A stretch of 64,000 nucleotides of DNA from Strongylocentrotus purpuratus. Its lineage: Eukaryota; Echinodermata; Echinoidea; Camarodonta; Strongylocentrotidae. Below, piece after piece: positions 25,305 to 39,446 of the stretch (position 1 is its first letter; the number at the start of each line of letters is the position of its first letter). The notes under the pieces were generated by a model. It searched no databases. It saw only the letters and a program-made list of their open reading frames with translations, and was not told the DNA's origin. The stretch lies in contig NW_022145542.1 in NCBI RefSeq assembly GCF_000002235.5, forward strand, positions 744,001-808,000, given 5' to 3'. Both the position numbers and the translations under genes were made by a program.

Positions 25305-28300
25305 TCGACAACAGTTTGTAAAAATCAGTCATCAAAGCAAAATGTCGGTATTTTTGTCTCTTTTCAAATGTGAATGTTATTTTTTGAAGTTTTTAATTGT
25401 TTTATGAAGCCTTTTTTTTGCTCTAAAGCTTTAAGTTTTTTAAAAGTAAACTTATGAAAAGAGCAAGCATGAATATTTTCCTGTGAGGTAGGAATGAGAG
25501 CATCTTCTTACTCACTAGCAAGTACATCTTCTACTAGATAATGGCAAATCAATCGAGATTTACTCTTTGATTGCTATGTAACTGAATGTTTCTTTTAAAA
25601 TGTAATTTCGCTTGAGTTTCTTATATCACATGCTATTGGAAACTGATTTGATTTGCTTTGCATAGGCAAAATAGTCAAATGAATCATTGCACATATTATG
25701 AATTCAAACAAGGGAATGCAAACAAAAAATATTAAAATCTAATATGGTATGCCTTCAAAATCAGCTAAGGAACACACAATTTCAAAATGTCAGATCACAT
25801 AAACTTCTCACCAATAATGCAAGCTTGGTTATTGGTACTACTACTGATAAGATGATTTTATTTATGGTGAAAGCCACAAAATTACTTTATTATCAGTGCA
25901 ATCTACTTTCACCTTTGACCTTCATAAATTGGTAGGTCAAAAAAAGGAATTTCGGTTGAACATTGGATTGTCTGAACATTATTGATTTCTTGTTTTGTTC
26001 CACTCTAAAAAATCCAAAAGTTGAAGTAGTGTTCCATGAAAGGATGAAAGTTATCCAGAGACGATGTGATCCCATTTTGAGATTGTGTTTCATTGTATCT
26101 TAGAGCAAAGGTACTTTCATGCTTTATTGCTGTTTCTGTTTCTATCTCTCAAGCCAATGGAGATATATGAATCTACAGCAGTTGAGGCAGGCAGGCCACA
26201 GGATAAAGCCGACACTCCTCTGGTAACGAGTCTTATCTGCTATTAAGTCAAGTCTAAGTATGTTATCCATGTTAATGTTTTGGACATTTTCTATGTCTGC
26301 ATCAATGAAGGTGGTGCTGTATTGCATGTCTGTGGTCTTTTGGTTTTAAGGTGTTGATCTTTCAAACCTTTTAGAATTCTTGATAAGATCAAAACCAGAG
26401 CAAGCTGATTAAAAAAGAAAAAGTTTGAAGAATTACTAAGCTTATAATTTTGGTGTACTTATACCATGGGTTAGAATGTTACTGACCCACAAACAGATGT
26501 ATGAGTTGATGAACAGAAAGGGTAGAATACCTTTTTGTGTTGAAAAAACAAGTGATTTTTACAGAAAACATGTTCCTTATTTCTTTTATCTTATCATCAG
26601 GCTCTTCCTTTCGATTGATGTTTTTCATTTGAAGGGAAGAGCATATTTGTAATGATCAGACTTGTCTGGTAAATACCCATGTGATGTTTTGTTTTGTCTA
26701 TATGGCAAGATTTTTATACTTCTTTTCCTGGAATGAATGATGCAAATTCAAAAAAGGTACTTTAGCTTACTTAAATATCAGTTGACAATGATAGTAATTC
26801 CTTTCCCCTTTCTCTCTAAGCGTAAAGTATCAACTTAACAACCATGATTATTCCAAATGTTGCTTTTTTCATTGATTATATACATACATGTATATATATA
26901 TATATTATATGTATATATTTTTACATATATTCATCTGAAACGACAACATGCAAAGTTGATAAGATATTGTTATCTTCTTCTTTTTTGTTGGGGGGGGGGG
27001 GGGGGGGGGGGGATGGTTGGTCAATAATTTTGGTTGTAAACGCCCTGATCAAGTACAATGTATATGGAAACTAGTTCAAGCGATTTATGTCACTAATGGG
27101 AGTAGGTGTCAAGGTGCATTACAACAGATTTTAAAAAATGGAGGAGTACTCTCTTTTAATACATACAACTGTAAAACATGTAGTGCAAGATGTGATTGTA
27201 CATTACTTTGGAATTGTGGCAAGATTACACCAGAGAGGAAATATTGATTTTTTTTTTTTTTTTTTAATATCTTAAAGACATGTATATCATAATTGGTTTA
27301 ACAACTGTAGCAATATTGTGGATCGTACAAACATTTATCCTCAAATGTATGCTAATAGGTTAATAGTGTTTCTCTGAACCAATTTAAGCTTGTAAGCATA
27401 CAACAAAGAAGTGATGTGAAGCAGTAAGAGCAGTTTTGTTTGATTTTTCAAATCAAGGTTTAAAAGGCTTTCCTGGAAATGGGCATTGCTTTGATAAACT
27501 TGGTCTTGCTCCTAATATGGTATTTTTGACAATAGTCTAGTACCATCTGCTACAACATTTGTGTAAGACATCAAAATCGTTTATGGAGTAATGAAGCTGG
27601 AAATTTGAGATGCTTTGAAATATATACCCAGGTGCTTGCCCCGATTCTTGTAGCAATGTACATGACATAAAGAAATCAGGTATGCCTTGAAGTGTTTTTG
27701 TTTTGATTTTGTTTCTCCAGTTGGAATCAAATGATCTCATCTCTCCTAACTCAACCCATCAATACAACGTGTAAGGTAGGTATCATCATTGTGATGATGT
27801 AAACAAAATGTGTATGCCGATTACAAATGTATTAACGATATAGAACCAGGATGATGCATGCATTATCTTCTGTTTTATTCTTTGATTGCTCTTCTGGTTG
27901 TTTTTTGGTTGGGGCAACCTGTAGGAAACAAAGATAGCATGCTTCCTTCTATCTTGCTGCCCACTAATGTGTGGTATACTTATGGATCTATACAGCAATG
28001 TAGTTCTGTAGGCCTTTCCCACTCTGGATCAGCACCTTTAGAAAGAGTCCTTATTTAAATTTTATGGGTTCTTCTTATTTTGGCAGATTATTCTTGTTAT
28101 GAATTTGTCAAGATATTGCATCATTACGCGAGTTTACAAACAAGCAAAATGTCAGATTTGTTATCTGTTGATTTCTAATTACTTGATATGTGAAGAAAAG
28201 GGTAGTAAATCCAACTTCACTCTTTCAGGGTTTTTCTAACAGATTGTTATGACATCATTTGAAATGTACAATTGTATTTTTATTTAGATCATTCTTAGAA

Positions 28301-28662
28301 CTAAATTGATTATTCTAGGACATGTGTTCAGTTCTATTCAGTGTAAAAACGAGAAGAAACACTACAATGTCAAGCAGCATACCTTACCCTCCTTTATACA
28401 TAAGCTGCACATATTTTATCCCATTTGATAGTAGTGTATGCGAAGATTAAAATTTTTACTTTTTATTGTGACAACAGTCTCATCTTATCCATGTTTTTTT
28501 TTTATGATTGTACAGAGCACTGGAGGAATGTTTGTCATAAAGAGTACAGCCCTAACATTTGCTAGAGTTTCTGTTTGGATATGATACTTATGTTTTGTAA
28601 TTTTGCTTTGATATGTTTGTATGCAAAGTTCCAAAATATCTCTTATGTGAAAGGAGGATCAA

Positions 28663-28668
28663 AATAAA
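28663..28668 (+). promoter_or_regulatory. Candidate PRPF3 polyadenylation signal
   Basis: An AATAAA lies 3.4 kb after the PRPF3 stop, in a stretch without other obvious strong signals on the plus strand. Assignment is inference. A nearer variant signal could be used instead. Confidence 0.25.
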
Positions 28669-29379
28669 ACTTGTAAATACCATCTGAAATAACAAATTGT
28701 GAGATCATTGTTTTATTGCCTTCCTCATGAAAGTATATCGGGCCTTTTCTCATTATGATATCATTACATGTATATCTTATATATGCTCCTGTTCTTCTTT
28801 CTTCTTCAGCCATATTATGTCACCTTATGTATCTATCTTTCCATCTCTTTATCTTTTTCTTTTATCCTTTTTCATTCAATCTCTTTCTCTTTGCATGTAT
28901 CTTTAGTGTTGTCTCTTTCAATTTATTTTAATTCTCTCTCTCTTTCTCTCTGTGACACTTTCTTTCATCTCATTCTTGTTTTTGTTTTTGATATGTATAT
29001 CACATACTTGTATATAAGAAAATTGTTCAACAATTATTCTTTTTTATCAAAACAACTTTAATAGATTATTTTAGCACAAATTATGAGTGACATATGAGAA
29101 ATCTATACAGACATAAGCCCTTTGTACTTTGAACACTGTTCAGCATCAACAATCAAGACAATGGATATTTTTGTGTTTAAAGACCATATCCAAACTGAAA
29201 AATAAAATGTGATGAATTATATATCAACGGACAGCTTATAAGCCATAGATTACAATAATATTGATTTTTCTAAGATGCACTTTAATAGTTGCTTTAGAAG
29301 AAGCAAATCTTAATATTTAAAATCAACTTGCATGAATTTATTCGCAAGCCTTGAATTAGTGTCTGTATCCAATAATAAT

Positions 29380-29660
29380 GATAATGATAATAATAACATG
29401 TCCTGTTTACACAGGGTAGCCTCTTCAGTATTAATACTGTTCTTCCCGAGGGCCCTTCAATCATAATATTACCCTGGCTTTAGCCAAGCTACCACGAAAA
29501 GGCGCTCGGGCATTCAGGGAATTTCTTACCAATTCTACCCATTTACCTCACCTGGGTAGAGGGTGGCAAATGTTGATTAATATCAAAAGATGTTAGTGCT
29601 GCCGCAGCACTCTAACCATTCACCATGTGATCCACAGTCCAGTGATGTTTCCACTTGACC
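29380..29660. repeat. Dispersed repeat (TTTACACAGGGTAGCC type)
   Basis: After an AATAATGAT microsatellite, the sequence CCTGTTTACACAGGGTAGCC leads into paired words such as TACCCTGGCT and CACCTGGGTAGAGGGTGGC. I associate this arrangement with interspersed repeats of echinoderm genomes. Identification is from memory of style only. Confidence 0.35.
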
Positions 29661-29993
29661 ACGACATCACGACACCAATATGCCATTGTAATATGTTAAA
29701 TTTGTTAAGCATGTATCTTAATACCTGAATGCAAGGCAAAGGCAAACAGAGGTCCCTCTAGAGGTGAAGTTGTTGGAACCAATGGAACGAATGAGGGCAT
29801 CTTCAGGTCAAGTTGGTGTTGTCAGGACCATCATTAAATCACTTTTGTCAGCAGATCATTGACAGGAACATAGTGGGGCTCATACACCTCAAACAGTTAC
29901 AGAAGCCAGTTTGCAATTTTCAGCACACTTCTGAAAAAACTTCCTTTAAATATATTGCAAATATGAGTACAGTTCAGTCCAGATGTCCCATGG

Positions 29994-32900
29994 TCATTTA
30001 ATACTGTTATTGATGTACTGGACAAACATGTTTGCAAGCATGGAGATATCTTCTATTGCATGTAGCTTGGTGTAGGTGATGAACTGCCTTCTTATCCTCT
30101 GTAACTCAGCATTGTTGATAGATCTTGCTAGATGAACGTATACATACCATGGTTAAGGATGATGAACAAAAAATACACTCAATACACTACGATTGACAGA
30201 TTAAAGGGAGATTGTAGTCGGTTTCTAAGTGCAGAAGGTTTTTATTCGCTGACACCAGACTTGGTGGAAATACCATTAGGCCTTAAAAAAAAGATGTTGT
30301 ATTGCCCTTTGCGACCGACCAAAAAAATCTTGAAATCTACTGTCGGCTTTTTTTAAAAGTTTTTTTTTTTACCGTTTTTTAGAGAAAAAAATGAATTAAA
30401 GCATTCTAAACTGAGAAATATTAGCCCAAAGAGGGAGTAACAAAGAAAAAGTAAAAAAATTCCAACCGACCGACCCATGTTTTGGCACCTAAAGGGCAAT
30501 ACAACATCTTTCTTTTTAGGCCTTAATGTGTGTACAAGTCTCGCACACAGCAAATTACCTGTTGTCCCATCAAGATACACCCCCTAGTCTCGTGGAGTCT
30601 TTGGGTGAGGGAAATGTAAGATATTGGCCCGGTTGCATAGAACTTACCATTGATAGTAACTTTGCCATCAATGGCAACTACCATGGTAACAGGGCTCAAC
30701 AGCCAATCAAAATCAAGGTTTCCATGGTAGTTACCATTGATGGCAAAGTTACCGTCAATGGTAAGTTTTGTGCAACTTGGCCCATTGACTTTTCCATATG
30801 GGGTGATTGGTGGAAAATGCAAAGCATTATATAAGGCATGTTGGTCATAAAACTGAAGGCTAATCCTGGTGAGCGACAACACCTGTTATTTGGTAAACGT
30901 CCGAAAGTTGGCAAATTCCCCACGAGAGCCCACTACGATGCGTCTTTAAACCAACAAGAGATACAATTCAACCGTCTACAAATGAACTAAACAAAAAGTG
31001 AGCTGAATATGAAAGTGCACTTTAATTGATAAGTCCTTTGGACAATAGTGACAAAGAGTATATACTACCCTAGGAATTCAGGTCAATCATGGATTTAAAT
31101 AATGTATAAATAATGTATAAATAATAGTAATCAGCATCTCAACATGAAGTCATTTTATCAATATTCCTGCGATATTTAAAAAGGATATTTTGTCCTTCGC
31201 TCCTGGTATTGAAATATCATCCCCTGGTATGCTGGTCTTCTGTGCACTCATCAGAGTCTGTTGATCAATGATAACGGCAGAAAACAGAACATTCATATTT
31301 CTATGTCATCCAGTACAATATAATTGAAATACATAATACAATTACAATATAACATACAAATCCCTGATCTCTGAATGAACATAAAGACATATTTTGATCA
31401 ATAAAATTAATTTTAATCAACATTCTGCATCAACAATATCTAAAAGTTGAACTTCAACAGTTATGTTTAATATATTTATTCTTTGCTGAAGAATTTTTTC
31501 AAATTAGGAGTTCAAGGTGTTGATTTTAAGGATAAGTTCTACAAATATAGTATTCAAGAACTATAAGGAGTGTAAGGCAAGAAATTAATTGAATTGTTTT
31601 CACAGGATGACACTGTCATAAATTTGTAACACTCACAAAATTTGCTAACTTTTGTGCAGAAGATTCTAATTTTACAGTAGTCTTGTGGTGGTATGCATGA
31701 ATGAACCATAAATATTATTATGTAACATACTCGAGAAACAATGTAATCTTTCATGCCACTTCATTTCTTATTCCTTTCACAAAATCCTGGCCTTTCCTTA
31801 TATCATCAGTAAAATGGCTGTCAATGCTTGGCATAATCGCATTCGATTCCATGAGCTTTTATGTGTCTCAAAGCCATATCCCTTCAGGCTCTGGCATGTC
31901 ATTTTCAGGCACTTCTTTAATAAGATTTTCAATGACATTGGGCTTAAACTTTCTGTGCTTTAATTTAAACCAAAAATTGAATTATTCAAATAATGTATAT
32001 TAATATAATATGAATGGACTGAATTATATTTCTCCTTAACTTGAGAAAAAGTATGAATATGCATTGAAAAAAAAAAATCATAACGATTTATGATATAAGA
32101 TATTAAATCTAGTATTCAAGGAAACAAAATGATACCAAAAATTGAGGATTGCGCTCTTGAACGTTCACTGATAACTCTTAACAAATCAAGTAGCATTAGA
32201 GGGTTGAGAGTTGGGAGTCATTACCGTCACTGCTTCTTGTGTTCTCTTGTCCAGTTCATATAGAAAATTAGTTGCTGACAGAGGTTGCTAAAAAAGAACG
32301 AAAAGGAATAAAGATCAGTAACAAATATGATTTATTCATGTCATTTATTGCGCTTATTTTCATTTCCAAACATAAAAATAATAATAACACGATAACATGT
32401 GCAGGGCATGGTAATCACAAAGAACTAAACAAAGTTTAAATATATAAATCTACAACATGACTTGGATCCAACAATTAGGTACATTTTTCCATAATGTTCA
32501 AGAGATTGCATAATTCAATATTTTTTCTACCACCAAACACCTGAACAAAACAAGACAAGAAAAAAAGAAGAGATGTTTAGAAATGCAGAGGCCAAGATGG
32601 AAACCAAAGGCTCGTACGATGAAGGCCACTGGGAAAAGCACAAACTCACACGCACACACATCCGCATGATCTAACTGTGGTATTATAATGCATGCAGTAT
32701 GAAAAAACCAAACTTTTGGAAATCCAAACCATTTTCCAGTAATTAGAAGCTCCAAAAGTTTTGTTCATCAAAGACAAGTACAGGTAAAATTATTAGCTGC
32801 ACGCCATGAGACTCACAGCCTACGAGACCAAAATGCATTGCCATAGGGATTCTCTTGTGACATATATTTCATGATTCTGTCTTTCCTTCAATCTACTGCC

Positions 32901-35900
32901 AACCACAATGACATGGATGCTATCACTTACAGACACTGTCGATAAGTTACGTGGAGGAGCTTTCCTGAGGAATAGGGCATCGTATATTTCCTGACATGGC
33001 AGTTCATCTGAAGGAGCTATGGAGAACAGAGGAGAATCCCATCTATTCTTGGAGACGGGAGCCTCAAATCTCATCACCAAACCATCAAATCTAAAAACAA
33101 ATAGAATACAGGGGTGATAGTGAGCAATAAAAAAAAAAGTTTTTTTGATTTCCCCTCGACCACGCCCCCCTTGAGTAAAAAAAAAAGAGAAGAGGATTCG
33201 CGGGGAAAAAATGGCATCTAACAACATTCCCCCCTTTCGAGTAAGAAAATTGGGAAAAAAATAGGGCAAAATAGGGAAGTTTAGAAAAAATAACAGGGAA
33301 ATCGGTAACATCAGGATAAAAGAGGGAAGAAGAAAAAAAATCTGGTAAAAAAAATTGGGAAACCGATTTAAATAGGGTTTCTATCAGGCCTGAGAATAAC
33401 ACAAGGAATAATATTTTAATCATAGCAGTGAAACCACAGAAAGAATAAATATACCGGTAGAAGGGATATCACTATGGAAATTACCAGAACCATAACAAGA
33501 GTTCCCATTTCTTTCACCAGGGCTGGAGTCGCTGGACATATTGTCCCCTAACAGCTTGCTACAGATCCTAAAATGTTATTAACATGGGGCCACTGCATAC
33601 AGATCCTAACATGGCAATGCAGATCCCTGTGAAAAAGAAAATAGTATCAAGCAACTAGAGCCCTGCTTTAATGCAATGAAGCTTTCTGTAACATAACTCA
33701 GGATAAAACGTTAGTATGTCGGTCATTGACAAAATTTAAGATCACCTGGAATTTTGATATTTCTTCAAGACACTGAGCCTGAATTAAACGTCTCGATGAA
33801 TAATGACATAACCTGTATTTTACAGTGGTCCCTATCGTCTTTTTAAAATTTTATTGCAAAGGCGCGACTTGTATGACATATTTGTTTGTAATGCAGCATG
33901 GGGAAAAAAAAGCTAGAATAAAAGGAACCCTGATAAAAGGACCTGCCATTATAGAGCTTCTCTTTTTTAAAGTCTGAATGTTGATTAGCCAAAATAGGGT
34001 TCAGCAAAAAATGACATATTTGCTAACGATAGAATGTGTGGTAACCCAATGAAGCAATACTTCATAAGTTTAGATTTTCAAGTTTGCATTTTGCAGGGGT
34101 GGTCATAAATTCTTTTAAATTACTGTTCACCGAGAAGAACTTACTCTTTCAAGTCCTTCCTATGTTTAGATGAATGCCAAATAGGGCATTCAATCATATC
34201 TGAACTAGGTTAATTGAACCGGAGTAAGATCAACTGGATATGAGATAATTAAAAACAAAATTACATTTCTTAAAGTACCACATACTTTTACCAATTTCAC
34301 ATACTGGTTGAATGAGTAGAGTGATATAACAAACTACGGTAGAAAATAATGTTTATGAATAACCTCAAATGAATGGGAACTGGAAACTTACCATTTTCTT
34401 CATGGAACTACAAGTATATCAAGTAAAATTGTAATTTTCGATGACCAGTAGGTCAAATAAACCAAACATGAAAATATTTTATAACCAAAAGATAAACCAA
34501 ACATGAAAGCATTTTATAACCAAAAGATAAACCCAACTGATTCGATGTCCATAAGGAACAAGATGTCATTCGTGTTTTTAACTGAAATTATCCCAGTGGT
34601 TTTTACTAATCCAATGCCTAAGTACATGATGATTAAAAGTTGCAAAAGAGAAAGAATTACTTGACTCATCCAATTAAATTGAAAGATAATTTTTGCTAAA
34701 TTTTACATTATGAGCTGGAATAATTGATAGATTATTCTGCTGATTTCCAAATGCTTATGAATAATAAAATTAAAAACCTTACATTTCCTTTGTATATTTT
34801 TCCTGATCCTCTCTTTCTGAATTCCATGTTGTCGCCACCTCAACAGGAGTATCACAGAAAATCTTTTCCAGAGAAATAGAGGTAGAAATAAGTAATAAAA
34901 CAAGACAACTTTACAATGCCGTGCGTCCCCCCAAAAACTATACACTTTTGAAATGGTTGCCGAATAAAAAATGTTTGATTCTGGGGGGAAAAGTTTTATA
35001 TGTATGGATAGCTCATAAACTCAACTTTCATATGACACCAAAGAGTCCAAAATAATTCATGCTTGGGTGAGCACTGCTCACTTTTGTAAAGGGTATGAAA
35101 TTCAGGTTGCGCAGGAATTAGCCTTCCAATTTGGGAGAGGTAAATCCTTTGGAGCTTTATACAAAGTTTTAAGGGTGATATAATACATTCATGATTTGCT
35201 GAGTGAACAGGAATTGCCGTATTTGAATATTCAATTTACATAATCCCTACCTGGGTATTAAGTAAATTGATGAGATTTTCAACTAATCTTACAATAATTG
35301 CAATGTGGGGTGAAGGTTTTTATTCACAGAATAAAGATGTAAAAAAATAGATGTAAAAAAATAACAATTTGTAACATGGATTTGTGGATCATGTCATCTT
35401 CGGCTCGCAGCAGGTGGGGATTTAGCCTTCTGACAAGGCCTATGACTCTTTTTTTGGCTATTTTCCACCCTAATCAGTGGCTGAGATGAATCTAGGGACC
35501 CGTTGTGAACACGCAATCGAATGGCGTTAGCCATGAGGCCTTTTGCAATGTAGGTTTTACTGCTCTGCATGAATTATTCATTTTTCATTATTCAGGTTGC
35601 GCAGGAATTAGCCTTCCAATTTGTGAGAGGTAAATCCTTTGGAGCTTTATACAAAGTTTTAAGGGTGATATAATACATTCATGATTTGCTGAGTGAACAG
35701 GAATTGCCGTATTTGAATATTCAATTTACATAATCCCTACCTGGGTATTAAGTAAATTGATGAGATTTTCAACTAATCTTACAATAATTGCAATGTGGGG
35801 TGAAGGTTTTTATTCACAGAATAAAGATGTAAAAAATTAGATGTAAAAAAATAACAATTTGTAACATGGATTTGTGGATCATGTCATCTTCGGCTCGCAG

Positions 35901-38900
35901 CAGGTGGGGATTTAGCCTTCTGACAAGGCCTATGACTCTTTTTTTGGCTATTTTCCACCCTAATCAGCGGCTGAGATGAATCTAGGGACCCGTTGTGAAC
36001 ACGCGATCGAATGGCGGTAGCCATGAGGCCTTTTGCAATGTAGGTTTTACTGCTCTGCATGAATTATTCATTACTTTGGATTTATTGACCAATCAGGAGA
36101 ACCATCTCCCAGTTGGCTTCGTTCTTGATTCGTTCATTATCAAAACATGTATAAAGAAAAGGTAAAAGACGTAAATAAGTTTTGCTCATGAGATAAACAT
36201 ATAAATGATAGATACAAAATATCACATTCAAATCTATTTTACAGGCAAAATTAAAATAAAATAGGAAGCATTGATGACTTATGCTAACAAACATAAGTGA
36301 GATAATTGGACTTTCCCTAAAATGCACCAGTTCAACTCGTTTTCGTTCCATGTAGAGGTCAGTGGTCTTAGCCCGTATGTTATTCTTTAATAGTTCATAG
36401 TAGCTAGGTCCATGTTCGCACTACGTAGAGTTTACTGTGTGTGTGATGGATACTATATGCAAGGATACGTTCGCTGATTGGACGCTACCATTTTGGTAGA
36501 GAATTCCAGTCGGAAACGAAGGTTAACATAAGAAATCCAACCTTGATTGCTAAAGGCTACTTGGATGCCCTACTCGCACTGTCGTTCACTCGGGTTTTCA
36601 CGATTATTCTCGTTATAGTCCCTCGGCGTCTATCAGACACGTGGCCTTGTTTAAAGGCTAGTGGGGATTGGAAACACTGTCCAGATTCAAGACTACTGGA
36701 CAGCTAGTCATAGGTCATGTATTATTTTCACTATTACCAGTATAAGTTTGTCATCTTATTCTGTAAATAAAAAGTGCATGCTAAATCAATATGATTGCTA
36801 ATGTGAAATTGCAGCCTCTAGCTAGTCTCCAGCTCGTATAAAACAATGGTGCAAGGAAATGTATAGTGGCCGAGACAACAAACACATAAAAACATGACAT
36901 TAATTCATACACTTTGAGCTGTAAAGAGATTAAGATTCATTTGACATAGAAACATATTGTCATTTCTTGACCCTATCTATTCTGGGCTATTGTGAAGCTG
37001 CATAGCCTGGTTTTATTGTTGTTTTATTTCATTTCTAACTATAATCCAACTATTTTGACCCCCAAAATAAACACCCAAACTATAAACAAGACCAAATAAC
37101 CAATGTTTTATCTCTTTTTTTGAAAAATAAGATTTCCCATGTTTTGTACACAAATCACAAAAATGAACGATTTTCAGGCTGACACTCAACGGTAGGTCCG
37201 ATTTTTGGAAAAAATTGTTTCAAAAGATGTGCAAGACTCGAAAGAATAAAGGCATACAATTTCAGTGCAAGATTTTTATTGCGTTAAAAAATTATCGCGA
37301 AAAATGTAGAGGGGGGCTTCTAAACCCCCCCCCCCCCCCTCCAGACTAGATAGGGTTAAGTAACATGAATCAATATATAAAACTGATAAAACAATACATT
37401 GTAACAAATGTTGCTCTTGGTTTGTGCAGTAAAAAAAACAACCAAACCAAACATTAAATCCAAAGTTAACATGCAATGAACTCAGAGCAATGTTAATACT
37501 CACCACACAATGAGGAGTCTGAGATGATTTAACAGCACAGTACAGCTCATACCTGAAACCTAGCCAGAAATAAGAGAATATTACACCATGTAAAAAATCT
37601 TTAATTACAACAACTTCAAAAGTAATAGGGCCTAATAATATTTTTTAAATGGTAGGAGAGGTTAAATTTGGTGGCAAAAACATCTCAAATCTCAGATATG
37701 CTGACGACACAGCACTTTTCGAATCTTCCAATGATGGAATTGATAGTCTCAATCATGCAGTAAACGATGCTGGCGAAAAACTCAACTTGCATTTAAATGT
37801 TAAAAAGACTAAACTCCTAGTTGCTGGTAAAACCTCAGATACCGATTGTAACATCCAGATCGACGGGGAAACAGTCAAAAGATGTGGAAAGCTTCAAATA
37901 TCTTGGATCTACAAAAAACAGCAATGCCAGCTGTCCCTGTGACATAAAGATAAGAATAGCCATAGCAAACAAGAGAATGGTTGACCTGCAGGAACATCTC
38001 AACCGGTCTGAAAATAAAACTGGTCAAAACCCTGGTTTGGAGTGCTTTGCTTTATGGTGCTGAAAGCTGGACACTGCTCAAAGCCGATGAAAATCGCATC
38101 ATGGCAGCAGAAATGTGGTTCTGGAGGAAAATGCTAAAGATCAGCTGGACGGACAAAAGAAGTAAACTCAGAGTTCTACAAGAACTAAACACAAAAAGAG
38201 ATCTCCTTGGAAAAGTGGCCCGCCTCAAGATGGGTTACTTTGGACACATTCTGTGTGGCAGTGGGAGCCCCTTAGCAGCACAAATAATAGAAAGCCAAGT
38301 AGAAGGAAAGGGAAAAAGAAAAAGAGGGGAAAAGAAAAAGAGGCAGACAGAGAAAGCAGTGGTTTGATAACATTAAAGAATGGACAGGTCTCACATATTC
38401 AGAAGCCAAAAGATTAGCACAGGATAGAAACAAATGGAGAAAGACAACAAGAAGATGTGCAGATGTGGTCGCCAATTGCCAGCAACTGACGGTGGCAGCC
38501 AGGTAGCCAGGTTGCCAGGTAGTAGAGGTTATATAAAAGCTAAATATTATTATGGATAATTTGTTTCTCTCTGTCAAAATTCAATCCAAATGATATGGCA
38601 GTGAACAATTTACATTTCCTCCACACTGTACAAGGAAATTAAATCTATAGTTGCTGTAAGCTACTTTTTCCAAAGATAACTTCATTGGATGGATATCCTA
38701 ACAAATTCATTAGTTGCGTTAATCTCCAACCATGCCCACCCAGCATGTCTGCTTGTTATCATAAACTCACAGGATTACAATAATAGAATGACCTTTTCCA
38801 CACAAATCTAGACTAATACATCTCAGGTCTGGGAATGAATAACTTTCCATTTTGGGGGGTCTCCTATAGAATGTAAATTTGGTCCAGAGGGAAATTAGTA

Positions 38901-39388
38901 AAAGCTAGTATCCACATCCTCAACCACTATGTCATGACAGTAAGGATCATGAACCTCCCTCGTGAGAGATCCAAACACACATTTCCACCCAAACATAGTG
39001 GGAATAATAACCAAGTACAAATTTCCTAGGGAAAAAACAGTTTGAATCTGGAATAGAATGCAGAAGAAAAAAAATCAAAATGCTCAATTTTCTCCTTGAT
39101 TCATCTCTAATCAGAAATAGGGAAGATTAGAGATAATAACCGGGAAATCTGTAAAATCAGGATAAAAGAGGGAAGAAGAAAAAAAATATGGTAATTTTTT
39201 TTTTTTTTAGTTGGTAAGAAAAAAAAAATCGGGAAAAAATCAGAAAAAAAATTTAAAAAATGGGAAAACCGATTTAAATCGGGTTTTTATCAGGCCTGTT
39301 GTAATTAGTGCTGTAACATCACGGATATCTCCAATTCCGTTTAACCGCCTGTTAAACGAGTTATTAAAAAAAAAAAAAAAAAAAAAAC

Positions 39389-39446
<58 letters not shown>

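Larger units (their letters stand above)
25305..29993. other. Convergent 3' regions of PRPF3 and KTI12
   Basis: About 4.7 kb lies between two convergent stop codons. No coding exon was recognised on either strand. It contains a TA-rich stretch (26878-26930), poly-G (26991-27012), a T-tract (27251-27266), a CT-rich tract (28790-28980) and a dispersed repeat near 29380-29660. It probably includes both 3'UTRs. Confidence 0.5.
30138..31188 (-). other. U12-type AT-AC intron, last intron of KTI12
   Basis: On the minus strand, exon 8 ends ...GAC AAA and the intron starts ATATCCTTTTT (31188 downward), the AT-AC minor-spliceosome donor consensus. A perfect U12 branch consensus TCCTTAAC lies at 30159-30152, and the intron ends GTATAC at 30138. 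The branch A (30153) is 15 nt from the acceptor. Joining AAA to GTT keeps frame (phase 0) and restores KDKVHLARSINNAEL, which aligns with the equivalent region of other KTI12 proteins. No GT donor precedes the in-frame stop beyond exon 8. Two MITEs (30279-30522, 30625-30783) lie inside. Confidence 0.9.

Noticed and set aside
30122..30131. AG acceptor 7 nt inside KTI12 exon 9 as the true splice site
   Set aside because: Used with the ATATCC donor it breaks the frame and leads to an early stop. No upstream GT donor fits its phase. The AC acceptor after the U12 branch site keeps frame and homology.
32820..33423. 163-codon and 110-codon Phe-rich minus-strand frames
   Set aside because: Only the part at 32931-33090 is real (KTI12 exon 6). 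The rest translates a purine-rich repeat.
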